A stretch of DNA of 64,000 bases from Promineifilum sp. (GCA_018058545.1 JAGOZU010000008.1:1-64000), one strand, 5' to 3'; positions 38,460 to 48,514 are shown, counted from the stretch's first letter. A program made the numbers and translations. The notes: generated by a model from the sequence alone, not told the origin.

Positions 38460-40871
38460 TTAATTCGCCCGTCCGATCCGGTCGCCGCCATTGCCACTGG
38501 TCAGCGGCGGCACGATCGACGGTTCGGGCGCGTGCTCCGGCTCAGTCACCTTCATCGGCGGGCCGACCGGCTCCAGCAGGGCCACGGCCATCACCTCATC
38601 GAGATGGCTGACAGGGATTAGCTCCATATCCTGGCGGACACGCTCGGGCAACTCGGGGATGTCCTTGGCGTTATCTTTCGGCAGCAACACCGTCTTGATC
38701 CCCGCGCGATGGGCGGCGATGGTCTTCGACTTCAGGCCGCCGATGGGCAGCACCTTGCCGCGCAGCGTCACCTCACCGGTCATGGCCACGTCGCGTCGCA
38801 CCGGCCGCTGGGTCAGGGCAGAGATGACCGCCGTCGCCATGGCGATGCCCGCGCTGGGACCATCCTTGGGGGTCGCCCCATCGGGCACATGGATGTGGAC
38901 GTTGATCTTGTCGAACAGCGTCGGCTCCAGCCCCAACCTGCGCGCGTTGGCCCGGGCATAGGTTAGCGCGGCCTGCGCCGACTCCCGCATCACATCGCCC
39001 AGCGAGCCGGTCAAAGTGATTCGGCCGTTGCCCTCGCTCAGACTGACTTCGATGGGCAGCGTGTTGCCGCCGTAATGATTGACTGCCAGCCCGGTCACCA
39101 GGCCAACTTCATCACGTTCTTCGATGACGCCATAGGTGAACTTCATCGGCCCCATGATCTCTTCGATGTCGGCCACGGTCACCTCAAACGGCCCGGTCTC
39201 GCCGGAGGCAACCCGCACGGCCAGCTTGCGCGCCACCTTGCCCAGGTTGCGCTCCAGTTGCCGCACGCCCGCTTCCATGGTGTAGTAGCGAATGATATTG
39301 CGCAAGGCTTCATCACCAATCGTTATGTCAATGTTCGCGATGCCGTTGGCCGCCTGTTGCTTCTTCAGCAGGTATTGCCGGGCGATGGCCAGCTTCTCGT
39401 CCTCGATGTAGCCGGGCATGGTGATGCTCTCCATACGGTCGAGCAGCGGCGCGGGAATGGTCCCAAGCTGGTTCGATGTGGTGATGAAGATAACCTGGCT
39501 CAGGTCATAGGGCGCCTCGAGATAGTGGTCGGTGAAGCTGTGGTTCTGCTCGGGGTCGAGCACTTCCAGCAGCGCCGACGACGGGTCGCCCCGCCAGTCC
39601 GCACCCACCTTGTCGATCTCGTCCAGGACGATGACGGGATTGCGCGTCCCGGCGTCACGCATGGCGCGAATAATCCGACCGGGGAGCGCGCCGATGTAAG
39701 TACGGCGATGGCCGCGAATCTCAGCCTCATCGCGCACGCCACCGAGACTGATGCGCACCATCTCGCGGCCGATAGCCTTGGCCACCGAGGTCGCGATCGA
39801 CGTCTTGCCCACTCCGGGCGGGCCATTCAAATTGATGATCGCGCCCTTCATATCCTTGCCGGCCAGCTTGCGCACGGCGACGTATTCGACGATGCGTTCC
39901 TTGACGTCTTCCAGACCATAGTGGTCGTTGTCGAGCACCTCCCGGACGTGGGCGATGTCGAAATTGTCCTCTGTCTCGGCCGTCCAGGGCAGTTCGGTGA
40001 GCCATTCCAGATAGGTACGTATGACTCCGGCCTCGGCCGACTGCGGCCCCTGATACTCCAGGCGTTTCAGTTCATTCATCGCCCGCTCAAGTACCTTGGG
40101 CGGCATCCCGGCGTTCTCGACCTTGGAGCGTAAGTCTTCCGGCCCGTCCTCGGCATCGTCGCCCAGTTCCTTGCGGATGGCCTTCATCTGCTCGCGCAGC
40201 ATGTAGTCGCGCTGCGCCTTCTCCGCGCCCTCGCGGGCGTCGGTTTGAATCTTGCTGCGAATATCGGCAATGCGCACTTCCTGGCGCAGATGCTCCAGAA
40301 CCGTCTCCAGGCGAGAGCGGCCGTTGAGATCGGTCAATAGCTTGACCTCGGCATCAAACGGCAGATTGATCAGGCCCGCGATATAGTCAGCCAACTCGCC
40401 GACCGTCTTGCTGGCCCGCGTCATCATCATGACCTGCTGGTTTGTCTCGCCCACCAGCTCGATATACTGCTCCAGATAGGCGATAGCCTCCAGCTTTAGC
40501 TCTTCATCAACCGCGTCTTCTTCGGCCAGTTCTTCGTAGCGGCCGATGAGAAACGGCTCCGTGCCGTCGATGCCCAGCAGCCGCACGCGCCGGCGCAATT
40601 CGACCAGCATCTGAATGCCGACCGGAGTGCGCAACATGTCGCGCGCGGTGGCCAGCAGGCCGATGGGGAAAATATCTTCCGTACCGGGCGTCTCCACCTC
40701 AGCGTCGCGCTGGACGACGATCAGCAAATCGCCACCGTTCTCGATGGCCTCCTGAACAGCCGCCAGGGATGTCCGCCGTCCGATGGACACGGTGGTGGTG
40801 ATGCCGGGAAAAACCGTGCCGCCACGAAGGGGCACGACCGGTATCGGTTTTGATTCGTAATGATTGTTCAT
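38460..40871 (-). CDS. lon: ATP-dependent protease Lon
   Basis: 803-residue Lon (LonA) protease degrading damaged and regulatory proteins in the cytoplasm. N-terminal LON domain (IPVVPLRGGTVFPGITTTVSIGR), AAA module with Walker A NGPPGVGKTSIATSVAKAI and Walker B VIVLDEIDKVGAD, and C-terminal peptidase domain with catalytic Ser in DGPSAGIAMATA and Lys in LPIGGLKSKTIAAHRAG. The start MNNHYESK has GGGAGAGTT upstream. An inverted repeat TTGTAA-CGAA-TTACAA lies 19 bases before the start, possibly a heat-shock or other operator. Monocistronic with its own terminator. Confidence 0.97.
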   Translation of the reverse strand: MNNHYESKPIPVVPLRGGTVFPGITTTVSIGRRTSLAAVQEAIENGGDLLIVVQRDAEVETPGTEDIFPIGLLATARDMLRTPVGIQMLVELRRRVRLLGIDGTEPFLIGRYEELAEEDAVDEELKLEAIAYLEQYIELVGETNQQVMMMTRASKTVGELADYIAGLINLPFDAEVKLLTDLNGRSRLETVLEHLRQEVRIADIRSKIQTDAREGAEKAQRDYMLREQMKAIRKELGDDAEDGPEDLRSKVENAGMPPKVLERAMNELKRLEYQGPQSAEAGVIRTYLEWLTELPWTAETEDNFDIAHVREVLDNDHYGLEDVKERIVEYVAVRKLAGKDMKGAIINLNGPPGVGKTSIATSVAKAIGREMVRISLGGVRDEAEIRGHRRTYIGALPGRIIRAMRDAGTRNPVIVLDEIDKVGADWRGDPSSALLEVLDPEQNHSFTDHYLEAPYDLSQVIFITTSNQLGTIPAPLLDRMESITMPGYIEDEKLAIARQYLLKKQQAANGIANIDITIGDEALRNIIRYYTMEAGVRQLERNLGKVARKLAVRVASGETGPFEVTVADIEEIMGPMKFTYGVIEERDEVGLVTGLAVNHYGGNTLPIEVSLSEGNGRITLTGSLGDVMRESAQAALTYARANARRLGLEPTLFDKINVHIHVPDGATPKDGPSAGIAMATAVISALTQRPVRRDVAMTGEVTLRGKVLPIGGLKSKTIAAHRAGIKTVLLPKDNAKDIPELPERVRQDMELIPVSHLDEVMAVALLEPVGPPMKVTEPEHAPEPSIVPPLTSGNGGDRIGRAN

Positions 40872-40889
40872 AACTCTCCCTCGACCCAC

Positions 40890-40905
40890 TTGTAACGAAT
40901 TACAA
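40890..40905. promoter_or_regulatory. Inverted repeat upstream of lon
   Basis: TTGTAA-CGAA-TTACAA, perfect 6-base arms with a 4-base centre, lying about 19 bases upstream of the lon start codon. It differs from the CIRCE and HAIR heat-shock operators. Position suggests an operator or a 5' UTR hairpin. Confidence 0.45.
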
Positions 40906-41113
40906 ATGGCGATGCTGGGATTTTACTTCGGGGAAATAGACAATGCGATAGCGGGGTATATGAGTTGTGTAAGAAAACCCGAACATATGACCGAATGGAA
41001 TCCGCTTGCCATTGGAATGATCTTCCCTGAAATCGTCTATCAAGGGCATTGCGAATTTCCCCGTTTGAGCGAAAATTTCACCATCTGTTCGATCAAACAG
41101 GGGTGTACCGGCA

Positions 41114-43129
41114 GTGGGAATGAGGAACCATATCGCGCCAATCGGGCTATCGACGATCATCTTCATGCTGTCGTTGCTCGCTACCGGCCGGACCGCTGCC
41201 CAGTCCGCAATGCTGCCCATAGGGGAGATCCAGGGCACGATCGACGTGTCGCCCTACCTCAACCGCTTCGTCAACTTCCGCGGCGTGGTCGTCGGCCGCT
41301 ATGAGGACGAGAACACTCGCGGCGACGTCTATTACACTCTTTACATCCAGGATACCCCCGACGCGGCCGACGATGACCCGGCCACATCGGACGGCATCGC
41401 CGTCTTTCTCGGTCGCGATCCCCGCCCGGATATCGCTCCGGGCGATCGGGTCCGGGTCGGCGGCAAGGTGACGGAGTTCTACGGACTGACGGAGATCGAC
41501 GACAAAGGTCTGGTCCTGTCCATCGAGGAACCCGGCGGCACGCTTCCCGTCCCGACAATCATCGACCCGCCCGCGGACATGGATGCGCAGCTCGCCTACT
41601 TCGAGGCGCTGGAAGGGATGCGCGTAGCTTTCAGGGATGAGGCAGTCGTCGCCGGGCCGACCCACTCCGGTTGCGGCTTTGCCGTCATCGACGCCGCGGC
41701 GACGGCCGAACTGCCGGTCATTCGTCGCTTCGACGACGATCCGATCGGCCGCGTGGTTCCCGTTCTCTATCCCAGCGACCGGCAGTGCGACGACATCCCG
41801 CAAGTCAAGACGGGCGATGGCCTGACGGGATTAGAGGGCGCGTTGACTTACAACTTCGATCAGTTCAAGATCATCATCGATTCGGCCGACGGGCTAACGA
41901 TCACCCCAGCCGAGATGCCCGTCGCCCCAACCCTGCCGCCGGTCGGCCCCGCGCAAATCGTGATAGCCTCACTCAATCTGAAAGATTATTTCGACACAGT
42001 GCGTGACACCAACGAACAAGGCGAGCCGGTGTGGACGGCCGACGAACTCCTCGCCCGTCAAACGAAACTGGCCCACGTCATCGCGGACGTCCTCAATTGC
42101 CCGACGCTTCTGGCCATGCAAGAGGTGGAACACGAGGCATTACTGGTCGATCTGGCGGCCGAGTTGCGAGAGGAATGCGGGTTTACCTATCAGGTGAGCC
42201 ACATCGAAAGCCCCGATGCGCGCGGCATCGACAACGCACTGATCAGCGATCCGCGCCACGTGACCGTCGACGACCTGGCCCTCCGCCAAACCTGCTCCCC
42301 GGTGCCGACAGAGATTGCCGATCCGACGATTAGATGCGAGGGTGGTCAGGAGCCTTTGTTCGGCCGCCCGCCGCTGGAGATCCTGACCCACATCGACGGC
42401 CATCCCACCACCATATTCGTCAACCATTTCAAGTCAAAGCGCGGCGGTGAGGTCGAGACCGATCTTCAGCGCATCCGGCAGGCGGTCTTTCTGAACGGGC
42501 TGGCGACCGAGATGTTGACAACCGACCCGTCGGCGCGGATCGTCGCCCTGGGAGATTTCAACGATACCGATTTGTCTCCCACGCTGGCCCTGCTGACCGA
42601 CCCGGCACAAGGCGGCCGCTTCACAAACGCTCTGGCGAACATCCCGTCCGACGAGCGCTACACCTACAATTTCGGCGGCGTGGTCGAGTTGATCGACGCT
42701 ATCTTGCTCTCGCCCGTTCTGATGGAAGAAATCAATCAGGCTACCATCCTGCATATCAACACCGATTTTCCCATCGCCTGGTCTCTGGATACATCGCCTG
42801 AACGGCTGGCTTTCCGCGTATCGGACCACGATGTCCCCGTCGTTGTTCTCGGGCAGCCCCCGGAACCGACGGTCGAGCCGCTCCCCACATCCACACCCAC
42901 ACCCGCCCCCTCGCCGACGCCATCACCGGAAGCCGAGCAGCCTACAGCCCCGGCGACCGAACCAACGGCCGAAGCGACCACGGAGTTCGCCCCCACAGCC
43001 GCGGCCGACACATCCTTAAGTGAACCTCATCCAGCGACAGGTCAGACGGCATCGCATTGGCTCATCCTGGCGATCGGAGGTATTCTCGTTCTGTTCATGG
43101 CCATCGTTTTCATCCGATCGAGACGCTGA
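41114..43129 (+). CDS. Surface-anchored extracellular nuclease (ExeM/NucH-like)
   Basis: 671 residues. Signal peptide (cut after RTAAQS region), an OB-fold domain of the YhcR type (FVNFRGVVVGRYED ... GDRVRVGGKVTEFYGLTEI), and an endonuclease/exonuclease/phosphatase domain from about 275: IVIASLNLKDYFDTVRD, LLAMQEVEHEALLVDLA, FVNHFKSKRGG with catalytic His, VALGDFNDTDLSPTL, and the closing RVSDHDVPVVVLG. A Pro/Thr-rich linker and a C-terminal TM segment (HWLILAIGGILVLFMAIVFI) with basic tail anchor it to the membrane. Likely scavenges external DNA. The GTG start is followed by a close ATG; either may be used. Confidence 0.9.
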   Translation: MGMRNHIAPIGLSTIIFMLSLLATGRTAAQSAMLPIGEIQGTIDVSPYLNRFVNFRGVVVGRYEDENTRGDVYYTLYIQDTPDAADDDPATSDGIAVFLGRDPRPDIAPGDRVRVGGKVTEFYGLTEIDDKGLVLSIEEPGGTLPVPTIIDPPADMDAQLAYFEALEGMRVAFRDEAVVAGPTHSGCGFAVIDAAATAELPVIRRFDDDPIGRVVPVLYPSDRQCDDIPQVKTGDGLTGLEGALTYNFDQFKIIIDSADGLTITPAEMPVAPTLPPVGPAQIVIASLNLKDYFDTVRDTNEQGEPVWTADELLARQTKLAHVIADVLNCPTLLAMQEVEHEALLVDLAAELREECGFTYQVSHIESPDARGIDNALISDPRHVTVDDLALRQTCSPVPTEIADPTIRCEGGQEPLFGRPPLEILTHIDGHPTTIFVNHFKSKRGGEVETDLQRIRQAVFLNGLATEMLTTDPSARIVALGDFNDTDLSPTLALLTDPAQGGRFTNALANIPSDERYTYNFGGVVELIDAILLSPVLMEEINQATILHINTDFPIAWSLDTSPERLAFRVSDHDVPVVVLGQPPEPTVEPLPTSTPTPAPSPTPSPEAEQPTAPATEPTAEATTEFAPTAAADTSLSEPHPATGQTASHWLILAIGGILVLFMAIVFIRSRR

Positions 43130-43208
43130 CACGGAAATCACTGGTTGGGTTCATAGATGGCCAAGGCAAATCAATTGGATTTCAGCAAACCAACCAGAGG
43201 CTGAGCGC

Positions 43209-43595
43209 GTGGACGAAGAACGAACATCCCAAACCAAAGGCGAGGTAGAACCGGAAGTCATTCGCGGCCTGCTGCAACATGTCGCCCTGGGCGTCAGCCA
43301 AACGGTCATTGTCGCCCGCGGTCCGCAGATGATCGCCTACCGCGGTATGCTCAAACAAGTGGAAGCGTTGGACGTGGCCGCCCACGTGGCTCAGACCTGG
43401 CGCGAAGTCAATCAAACCCAGCGCGTCCAGTTCATGCGCCTGCCTCTCTCCCCCATCCCCAGCCTGCTGCTCACCTATCCCCTGCGCGACGGCTACCGGC
43501 TCATCCTGGTGGACAACGAAGGCACCTCGCTCACATCGTTGCGCAAGCTGAGCGTTCCATTGCTGGGCGCGCTCGAAGTCGCCGGAATCGGCTGA
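43209..43595 (+). CDS. Small protein of unknown function upstream of polA (128 aa)
   Basis: Hypothetical. A GTG start is preceded by GAGG; the longer upstream frame reads through non-coding-like sequence. The 128 residues form a mixed alpha/beta pattern: QTVIVARGPQMIAYRG, a helix EALDVAAHVAQTWREVNQ, then LLLTYPLRDGYRLILVDNEGTSL and a helix. The order recalls roadblock/LC7 or longin folds, but this is only an impression. It lies 43 bases before polA in the same direction. Confidence 0.6.
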   Translation: MDEERTSQTKGEVEPEVIRGLLQHVALGVSQTVIVARGPQMIAYRGMLKQVEALDVAAHVAQTWREVNQTQRVQFMRLPLSPIPSLLLTYPLRDGYRLILVDNEGTSLTSLRKLSVPLLGALEVAGIG

Positions 43596-43638
43596 AACCC
43601 GCCATGCATTCGCCCCGCCAAACATCGAGAAACGCATT

Positions 43639-46440
43639 ATGACCACAGAAAGACTGGTGCTCATCGACGGCCACGCGCTGGCCTACCGAATGTTCTTCGC
43701 CCTGCCGCTTGAATCCTTCACGACCAAGGAAGGCGAGCCGACCAATGCGACTTATGGCTTCTCACGGATGTTGCTCGACCTCATCCTGGCCCCTGAACCG
43801 CCGGAGTATCTGGCCGTCAGTTTCGACACCGGGGCGACCTTCCGCGACGAACTGTTCGAGGCCTACAAGGGCACGCGCGAGAAGATGCCCGACGAACTGC
43901 GAGTGCAGATCGAGCGCATCAAGGAAGTCATCCGCGCGCTGAAGATTCCCATCCTTGAGTTGGAGGGGTATGAGGCCGACGACGTGCTGGGCACGGTAGC
44001 GACCCAAATGCGCGACATCGTGCCCGTCTACATCATCACCGGCGACCGCGACCTGCTGCAACTGGTGGACAACAACACCCGGGTCGAACTGCCGGCCCGA
44101 CGATCCGGCGCGAGCAGCGAGGTATACGACGCGCAGCAGGTCATGGCCTATCTTGGAGTGTGGCCCAACCAGGTCGTCGACTACAAGGCGCTGGTGGGCG
44201 ACGTCAGCGATAACATTCCCGGTGTGAAAGGCATCGGCGACAAGACGGCCGTCAAGCTGCTGGTTGAATACGGCACACTGGGCAACCTCTACGACCATCT
44301 CGACGAGATCAAAGGCGCGATGCGGCAGAAGCTCGAGGACGGTCGCGAATCGGCCCAACTGAGCTACAACCTGGCCCGCATCGTCACCGACGCGCCCATC
44401 GCTGTCGATCTGAAAGATTGCGTGACAAAGGATTTTGACGCCGCGCCGGTGCTGTCCATCTTCCGCGATCTGGAATTTCGCTCGCTATCCAAGGCTCTGG
44501 TGACGGCGTTGGACACGGCCGAATTGCCCGAAGCGATCGGCAGCAGCGACGGAGCATGGCAGCCCACCGAGGTGACGGTCGTGCGCGACGAGGCCGGATT
44601 GGCCAAACTCGTGCGGGAACTCGACGACGCGAAGTGGATCAGCTTCGATCTGGAGACCGACAGTCTGGAACGGCTGACGGCCGGGATCGTCGGCTTTTGC
44701 CTGGCCGTCGCGCCGCCACGAGCCTACTACATCCCGGTCGGCCACGTGATCGGTTCGGCTCAGGTAGATTCAGGCCAGATGAACCTGTTCGCCGGCTCGG
44801 CCGAACTGGTACCCGGGCAATTGCCCATCGACCGTGTGCTGGAGGCGATTCGCCCGGCCATGACCAATCCGGCCATTCCCAAAGTGGCTCATCACGCCAA
44901 GTTCGATGCGATGATCCTGGAACAGCACGGTCTGACGGTCTCGCCTATCAGATTCGACACGATGATCGCCGAATGGCTGACCGACCCGGCCACGAAGCAC
45001 AAGGGGCTTAAGGACCTGGCACGCCACCGGCTGGGGGCGGAGATGACCGACATCGACGAACTCATCGGTCGTGGCAAGGCCCAACGCTCTTTCGCCGAAG
45101 TGCCCATCGACCTCGCTGCCCCCTACGGCGCGGCCGACGCCGATATGACCTTGCGTCTCATGCCGCCGCTGCAACACGAGCTTGAGGAAAAGGGATTGAT
45201 CCGGCTGATGGATCTGGAAATGGATCTCATGCCGGTTATCGCCGATATGGAGCGCGCCGGCGTGCGCATCGATGTCGAGTTCTTTCGCCACATGTCGCAA
45301 GACCTCGAGGCGGCGATGCTCCGGCTGGAACAAGATATCTATGAGATCGCCGGAGAGGTGTTCAACATCAACTCAACTCAACAGTTGAGCGATATCCTGT
45401 TCAAAAAGTTGCAATTGCCGCATGAGGGATTGAAGCGCATCGCCAGCGGCCATTATTCGACCGCGGCCGACGTGTTGGACAACCTGAAAGCGGCCGACAC
45501 CACCGGTATCATCGACGCCATCATCGAGTACCGCGAGCTGGGCAAGCTCAAGGGCACCTATGTCGATGCCCTGCCGCAATTGATCAACCCCGTCACAGGT
45601 CGCATCCATACCAATTTCAGCCAGACCGGGGCGATCACCGGCCGGTTGGCCAGCAGTAACCCCAATTTGCAGAATATCCCCATCCGCAGCGAGATCGGCC
45701 AGCAGCTGCGGCGCGGCTTCGTCACCGAGCCGGGCTGGGCGTTTCTCTCGGCCGACTACTCCCAGGTGGAGCTGCGCATTCTGGCCCACATCAGCCAGGA
45801 CCAAACCCTGCTGGAAGCGTTCCGCACCGACCAGGACATTCACACCGCCACAGCCGCCACTATCTATGGCATTCCGCCCGAGAAAGTCACCAAAAATCAG
45901 CGCCGCTTTGCCAAAGTTATCAACTTCGGCCTCATCTACGGCATGGGACCGTTCCGGTTGGCACGCGAGACCGGGCTGACACTGGGCGAAGCCGAGACAT
46001 ACGTCAAGAAGTATTTCAATCAGTTTCCGGGCATCGAGCGATATCTGGAGGAGACCCGGCGCAAGGCGCGGATCGATGGTTACGTGGAGACGCTCTTCGG
46101 TCGCCGCCGCTACTTCCCGGTGTTCAAGTCAACCATGAGCAGCGCCAATCGACAGGCCGTCAATCGAGCCGATCGCGAGGCGGTTAACCACCCCATCCAG
46201 GGCACGGCGGCCGACATCATCAAGCTGGCCATGATCAGGCTTCATGCCGAACTGAAGGAGCGGTATCGCGCCCGCTTGCTGCTCCAGGTCCATGATGAAT
46301 TATTGCTCGAATCGCCTCTGGATGAACTCGGTGAAGTGCGCGAACTGGTCGTGGATATCATGAGCAACGCCTTCAAGCTGGATGTGCCCTTGAAGGTGGA
46401 GGCTGAAACCGGCTCCAACTGGCTGGAACTGAAGGAATGA
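43639..46440 (+). CDS. polA: DNA polymerase I
   Basis: 933 residues with all three activities. The 5'-3' exonuclease domain begins LVLIDGHALAYRMFFALP with GYEADDVLGTVA and GDRDLLQLV and KGIGDKTAVKLL. The 3'-5' exonuclease keeps Asp/Glu in ISFDLETDSLE, Asp in HHAKFDAMIL and Asp in YGAADADMTL, so proofreading is probably active. The polymerase has motif A FLSADYSQVELRILAHIS, motif B RRFAKVINFGLIYGMGP and motif C LQVHDELLLES. The stop overlaps the start of the following alkaline-phosphatase-fold gene as ATGA. Confidence 0.97.
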   Translation: MTTERLVLIDGHALAYRMFFALPLESFTTKEGEPTNATYGFSRMLLDLILAPEPPEYLAVSFDTGATFRDELFEAYKGTREKMPDELRVQIERIKEVIRALKIPILELEGYEADDVLGTVATQMRDIVPVYIITGDRDLLQLVDNNTRVELPARRSGASSEVYDAQQVMAYLGVWPNQVVDYKALVGDVSDNIPGVKGIGDKTAVKLLVEYGTLGNLYDHLDEIKGAMRQKLEDGRESAQLSYNLARIVTDAPIAVDLKDCVTKDFDAAPVLSIFRDLEFRSLSKALVTALDTAELPEAIGSSDGAWQPTEVTVVRDEAGLAKLVRELDDAKWISFDLETDSLERLTAGIVGFCLAVAPPRAYYIPVGHVIGSAQVDSGQMNLFAGSAELVPGQLPIDRVLEAIRPAMTNPAIPKVAHHAKFDAMILEQHGLTVSPIRFDTMIAEWLTDPATKHKGLKDLARHRLGAEMTDIDELIGRGKAQRSFAEVPIDLAAPYGAADADMTLRLMPPLQHELEEKGLIRLMDLEMDLMPVIADMERAGVRIDVEFFRHMSQDLEAAMLRLEQDIYEIAGEVFNINSTQQLSDILFKKLQLPHEGLKRIASGHYSTAADVLDNLKAADTTGIIDAIIEYRELGKLKGTYVDALPQLINPVTGRIHTNFSQTGAITGRLASSNPNLQNIPIRSEIGQQLRRGFVTEPGWAFLSADYSQVELRILAHISQDQTLLEAFRTDQDIHTATAATIYGIPPEKVTKNQRRFAKVINFGLIYGMGPFRLARETGLTLGEAETYVKKYFNQFPGIERYLEETRRKARIDGYVETLFGRRRYFPVFKSTMSSANRQAVNRADREAVNHPIQGTAADIIKLAMIRLHAELKERYRARLLLQVHDELLLESPLDELGEVRELVVDIMSNAFKLDVPLKVEAETGSNWLELKE

Positions 46441-47879
46441 CACAGGCTGACGGCCTTTCCGGATGGCAGGTCACGATGGAAACAAACATTCGTCGTTTAA
46501 TCAGGTCTATTTTCACCGCGCGAGTATGGATCGCCCTGCTGCTATTAGGGCTGGTCGTCGGTTTGAGCCTTACCCGGCAACCGGCTACGGCTCTGGCGAC
46601 CGCCCAGCCTAACGTCATCTTCATCGTCGTCGACGCCCTGCGCGCCGATCACGTCTCCGCCTACGGCTACGAGCGATCGACCACGCCTCGCCTGGATGCC
46701 TTCATGGCCGAAGGCGTGCGCTTTGCCGAGGCGACCTCACCCTCCTCGTGGACCTTCCCCTCCAATGTCACCATGTTCACCGGTCGCATGCCGCAACGCA
46801 TCCGCATGAATGACTGGGGCAGCTTCAACGCCGTGATCCCGCCGGAAGAGATGACGCTTGGCCAGGCGATGAAAAACGGCGGCTATCTTACGGCAGGCTT
46901 TGTCACCAACTACTATCTCGACAGCAAGTTCGGTTTCGCGCAGGGGTTTGATCATTATCAGCGCCTGACCGAAACCGAGTTGGCCGAGGATCTGAACGGG
47001 TTGATCTTTGACTGGCTGGATACCAACCCGCCGGCATCCGACAGCCGGCCGCTATTCCTGTTTACCTATTACTACGACCCCCACTCCTGGTATGACCCAC
47101 CCCCGCCCTATGACACATTATACAAACCGAGCTGCCCCAGCGCGCTGACACCGGAAAGCTATGGCCACGGCGAGCGAGTCGTCGCCGGAGAGGACGTCCT
47201 CACCGCCTGTGATGTCGAGCATCTGCTGGCGCTCTATGACGGCGAAACCACCTACTGGGATTATCATCTCGGCCTGTTCCTGGATCGACTGGAGGCCGAG
47301 GGTTTGCTCGATAACGCCCTGATCGTCCTCACCTCCGACCACGGGCAGATGTTCGGCGAGCATGGCAAATGGGTCCATCGCAACTCACTCTATGAGGAAG
47401 TGCTACGGGTTCCCCTGTTCATTTACTATCCGGGCACGGCTCCGGCCGGGATGGTGGTCGACACGCCCGTTTTCACGGCCGACATCATGCCGACGATACT
47501 CGATCTGGCCGGGCTACCGATCCCGCCAAAAATGGACGGCAAGAGCCTGCGGCCATTCCTGCAAGGTCAACCTGGCACCCTGCTCACCCGGCCGATCTTC
47601 GCCGAGATGGAGGCCGAGCCGTCGCCCTCTTCTCCCGGCCACTGGATCGCCCCGCCCTACAGCTTGCGTTCCATCAAAGTGGACGGCTGGAAATATGTCA
47701 AGGAGATCAACAACCCCGCCGGCGACGCGCTCTACCAGGTTCAGGCCGACTCCATCTATGAGGGGGTCAATATGAGGGGCGATTATCCCCAGAAAGCACA
47801 GGAACTGCACGGCACTTTGTTCGACTGGTTCCGGCTGCCGACGGATTTCCTGTTCTTCCCGTCGGTGCGCTATCGCTGA
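46437..47879 (+). CDS. Alkaline-phosphatase-superfamily (sulfatase-like) enzyme without formylglycine motif
   Basis: 480 residues with an N-terminal TM anchor (about 30-50) and a sulfatase-fold domain outside the membrane: PNVIFIVVDALRADHVSAYG with metal-binding Asp residues, TSDHGQMFGEHGKW with Asp-His, and PTILDLAGLPIPPKMDGKSL. At the nucleophile position sulfatases have C/S-x-P-S-R; here it is SSWTFPSNVTMFTG, offering Thr but no Cys/Ser for formylglycine. So it is more likely a phosphatase or phospho-transferase using Thr. The ATG overlaps the polA stop; an internal Met (METNIRR) is an alternative start. The 3' end overlaps the convergent next gene by ten bases. Confidence 0.85.
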   Translation: MTQADGLSGWQVTMETNIRRLIRSIFTARVWIALLLLGLVVGLSLTRQPATALATAQPNVIFIVVDALRADHVSAYGYERSTTPRLDAFMAEGVRFAEATSPSSWTFPSNVTMFTGRMPQRIRMNDWGSFNAVIPPEEMTLGQAMKNGGYLTAGFVTNYYLDSKFGFAQGFDHYQRLTETELAEDLNGLIFDWLDTNPPASDSRPLFLFTYYYDPHSWYDPPPPYDTLYKPSCPSALTPESYGHGERVVAGEDVLTACDVEHLLALYDGETTYWDYHLGLFLDRLEAEGLLDNALIVLTSDHGQMFGEHGKWVHRNSLYEEVLRVPLFIYYPGTAPAGMVVDTPVFTADIMPTILDLAGLPIPPKMDGKSLRPFLQGQPGTLLTRPIFAEMEAEPSPSSPGHWIAPPYSLRSIKVDGWKYVKEINNPAGDALYQVQADSIYEGVNMRGDYPQKAQELHGTLFDWFRLPTDFLFFPSVRYR

Positions 47880-48514
47880 TCAGCCGGTTCGGCGAACCAT
47901 TCCAGCGAGCGAAAATCGACCTCGGTCCGGCCGCCGAATCCCGCCGACCACAGACCAACCCGCTCCGGCGACCAGGCCTTTTCACCACGCCACAGCGTCT
48001 CGCGGTTGACAGAAGCTGTGATCACGGTTCGACCGCCATCCCCATCGACATCCAGCCATATCTCATTTGCAGCCTCGCCCATGCGCACGTGGGGCCAGGT
48101 TGACCAGGGGATGAGATCGACGGTTTGACCGCCGGCCTTCTCCTCCCGCACGGCCACATAGCCGAGCGGTGAGACAGCCACAACCAGCCGCCCACCCTTT
48201 CCGGCAAGCGCCAACCCATAGCCGCTATCCAGATCGCCCGCCACTTGAGTGGCAGCGAGACGCACGGAGAATCGCTCCGGCGGCGAATCTGCCGGCCAGG
48301 GAGGTTCCAGTTCCACGATTTGCTCTCCCACCCTGTCCTGCTCCAATGTGCCGGGGTAATCGGTATGCAGGAACGCCCCCTTGGGTTTGGGATCAAACGC
48401 CCCCGAAGCAATGAGGACGATGAGGGCGACGGCCGTCACGAGCAGCGCGATAGCTGCCGGACGCAGCAAGCGCCGGATACGCTCCGGTCGGTTGGATGGG
48501 GGGCTTTCGGACAT
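47870..48514 (-). CDS. Single-pass membrane protein with outer beta-sandwich-like domain, unknown
   Basis: 214 residues. After a basic N-terminus comes one TM segment (about 23-42: AIALLVTAVALIVLIASGA) and an outer domain of about 170 residues with alternating beta strands (FSVRLAATQVAGDLDSGYG, GRLVVAVSPLGYVAV, EIWLDVDGDGGRTVITASVN, VGLWSAGFGGRTEVDFRSLEWF), similar in rhythm to concanavalin-like or LamG/DUF1080 carbohydrate-binding sandwiches. The start at MSESPPSN is my choice; a longer frame exists. It overlaps the convergent enzyme gene by ten bases at the 3' end. Confidence 0.7.
   Translation of the reverse strand: MSESPPSNRPERIRRLLRPAAIALLVTAVALIVLIASGAFDPKPKGAFLHTDYPGTLEQDRVGEQIVELEPPWPADSPPERFSVRLAATQVAGDLDSGYGLALAGKGGRLVVAVSPLGYVAVREEKAGGQTVDLIPWSTWPHVRMGEAANEIWLDVDGDGGRTVITASVNRETLWRGEKAWSPERVGLWSAGFGGRTEVDFRSLEWFAEPADQR

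Noticed and set aside
40864-41304. Open frames in both strands in the lon upstream region
   Set aside because: They overlap the promoter region and the nuclease gene and lack motifs.
13751-47879. SUMF1-like gene as the activator of the sulfatase-like gene at 46437
   Set aside because: The first lacks the FGE cysteines and the second lacks the C/S-x-P-S-R site.
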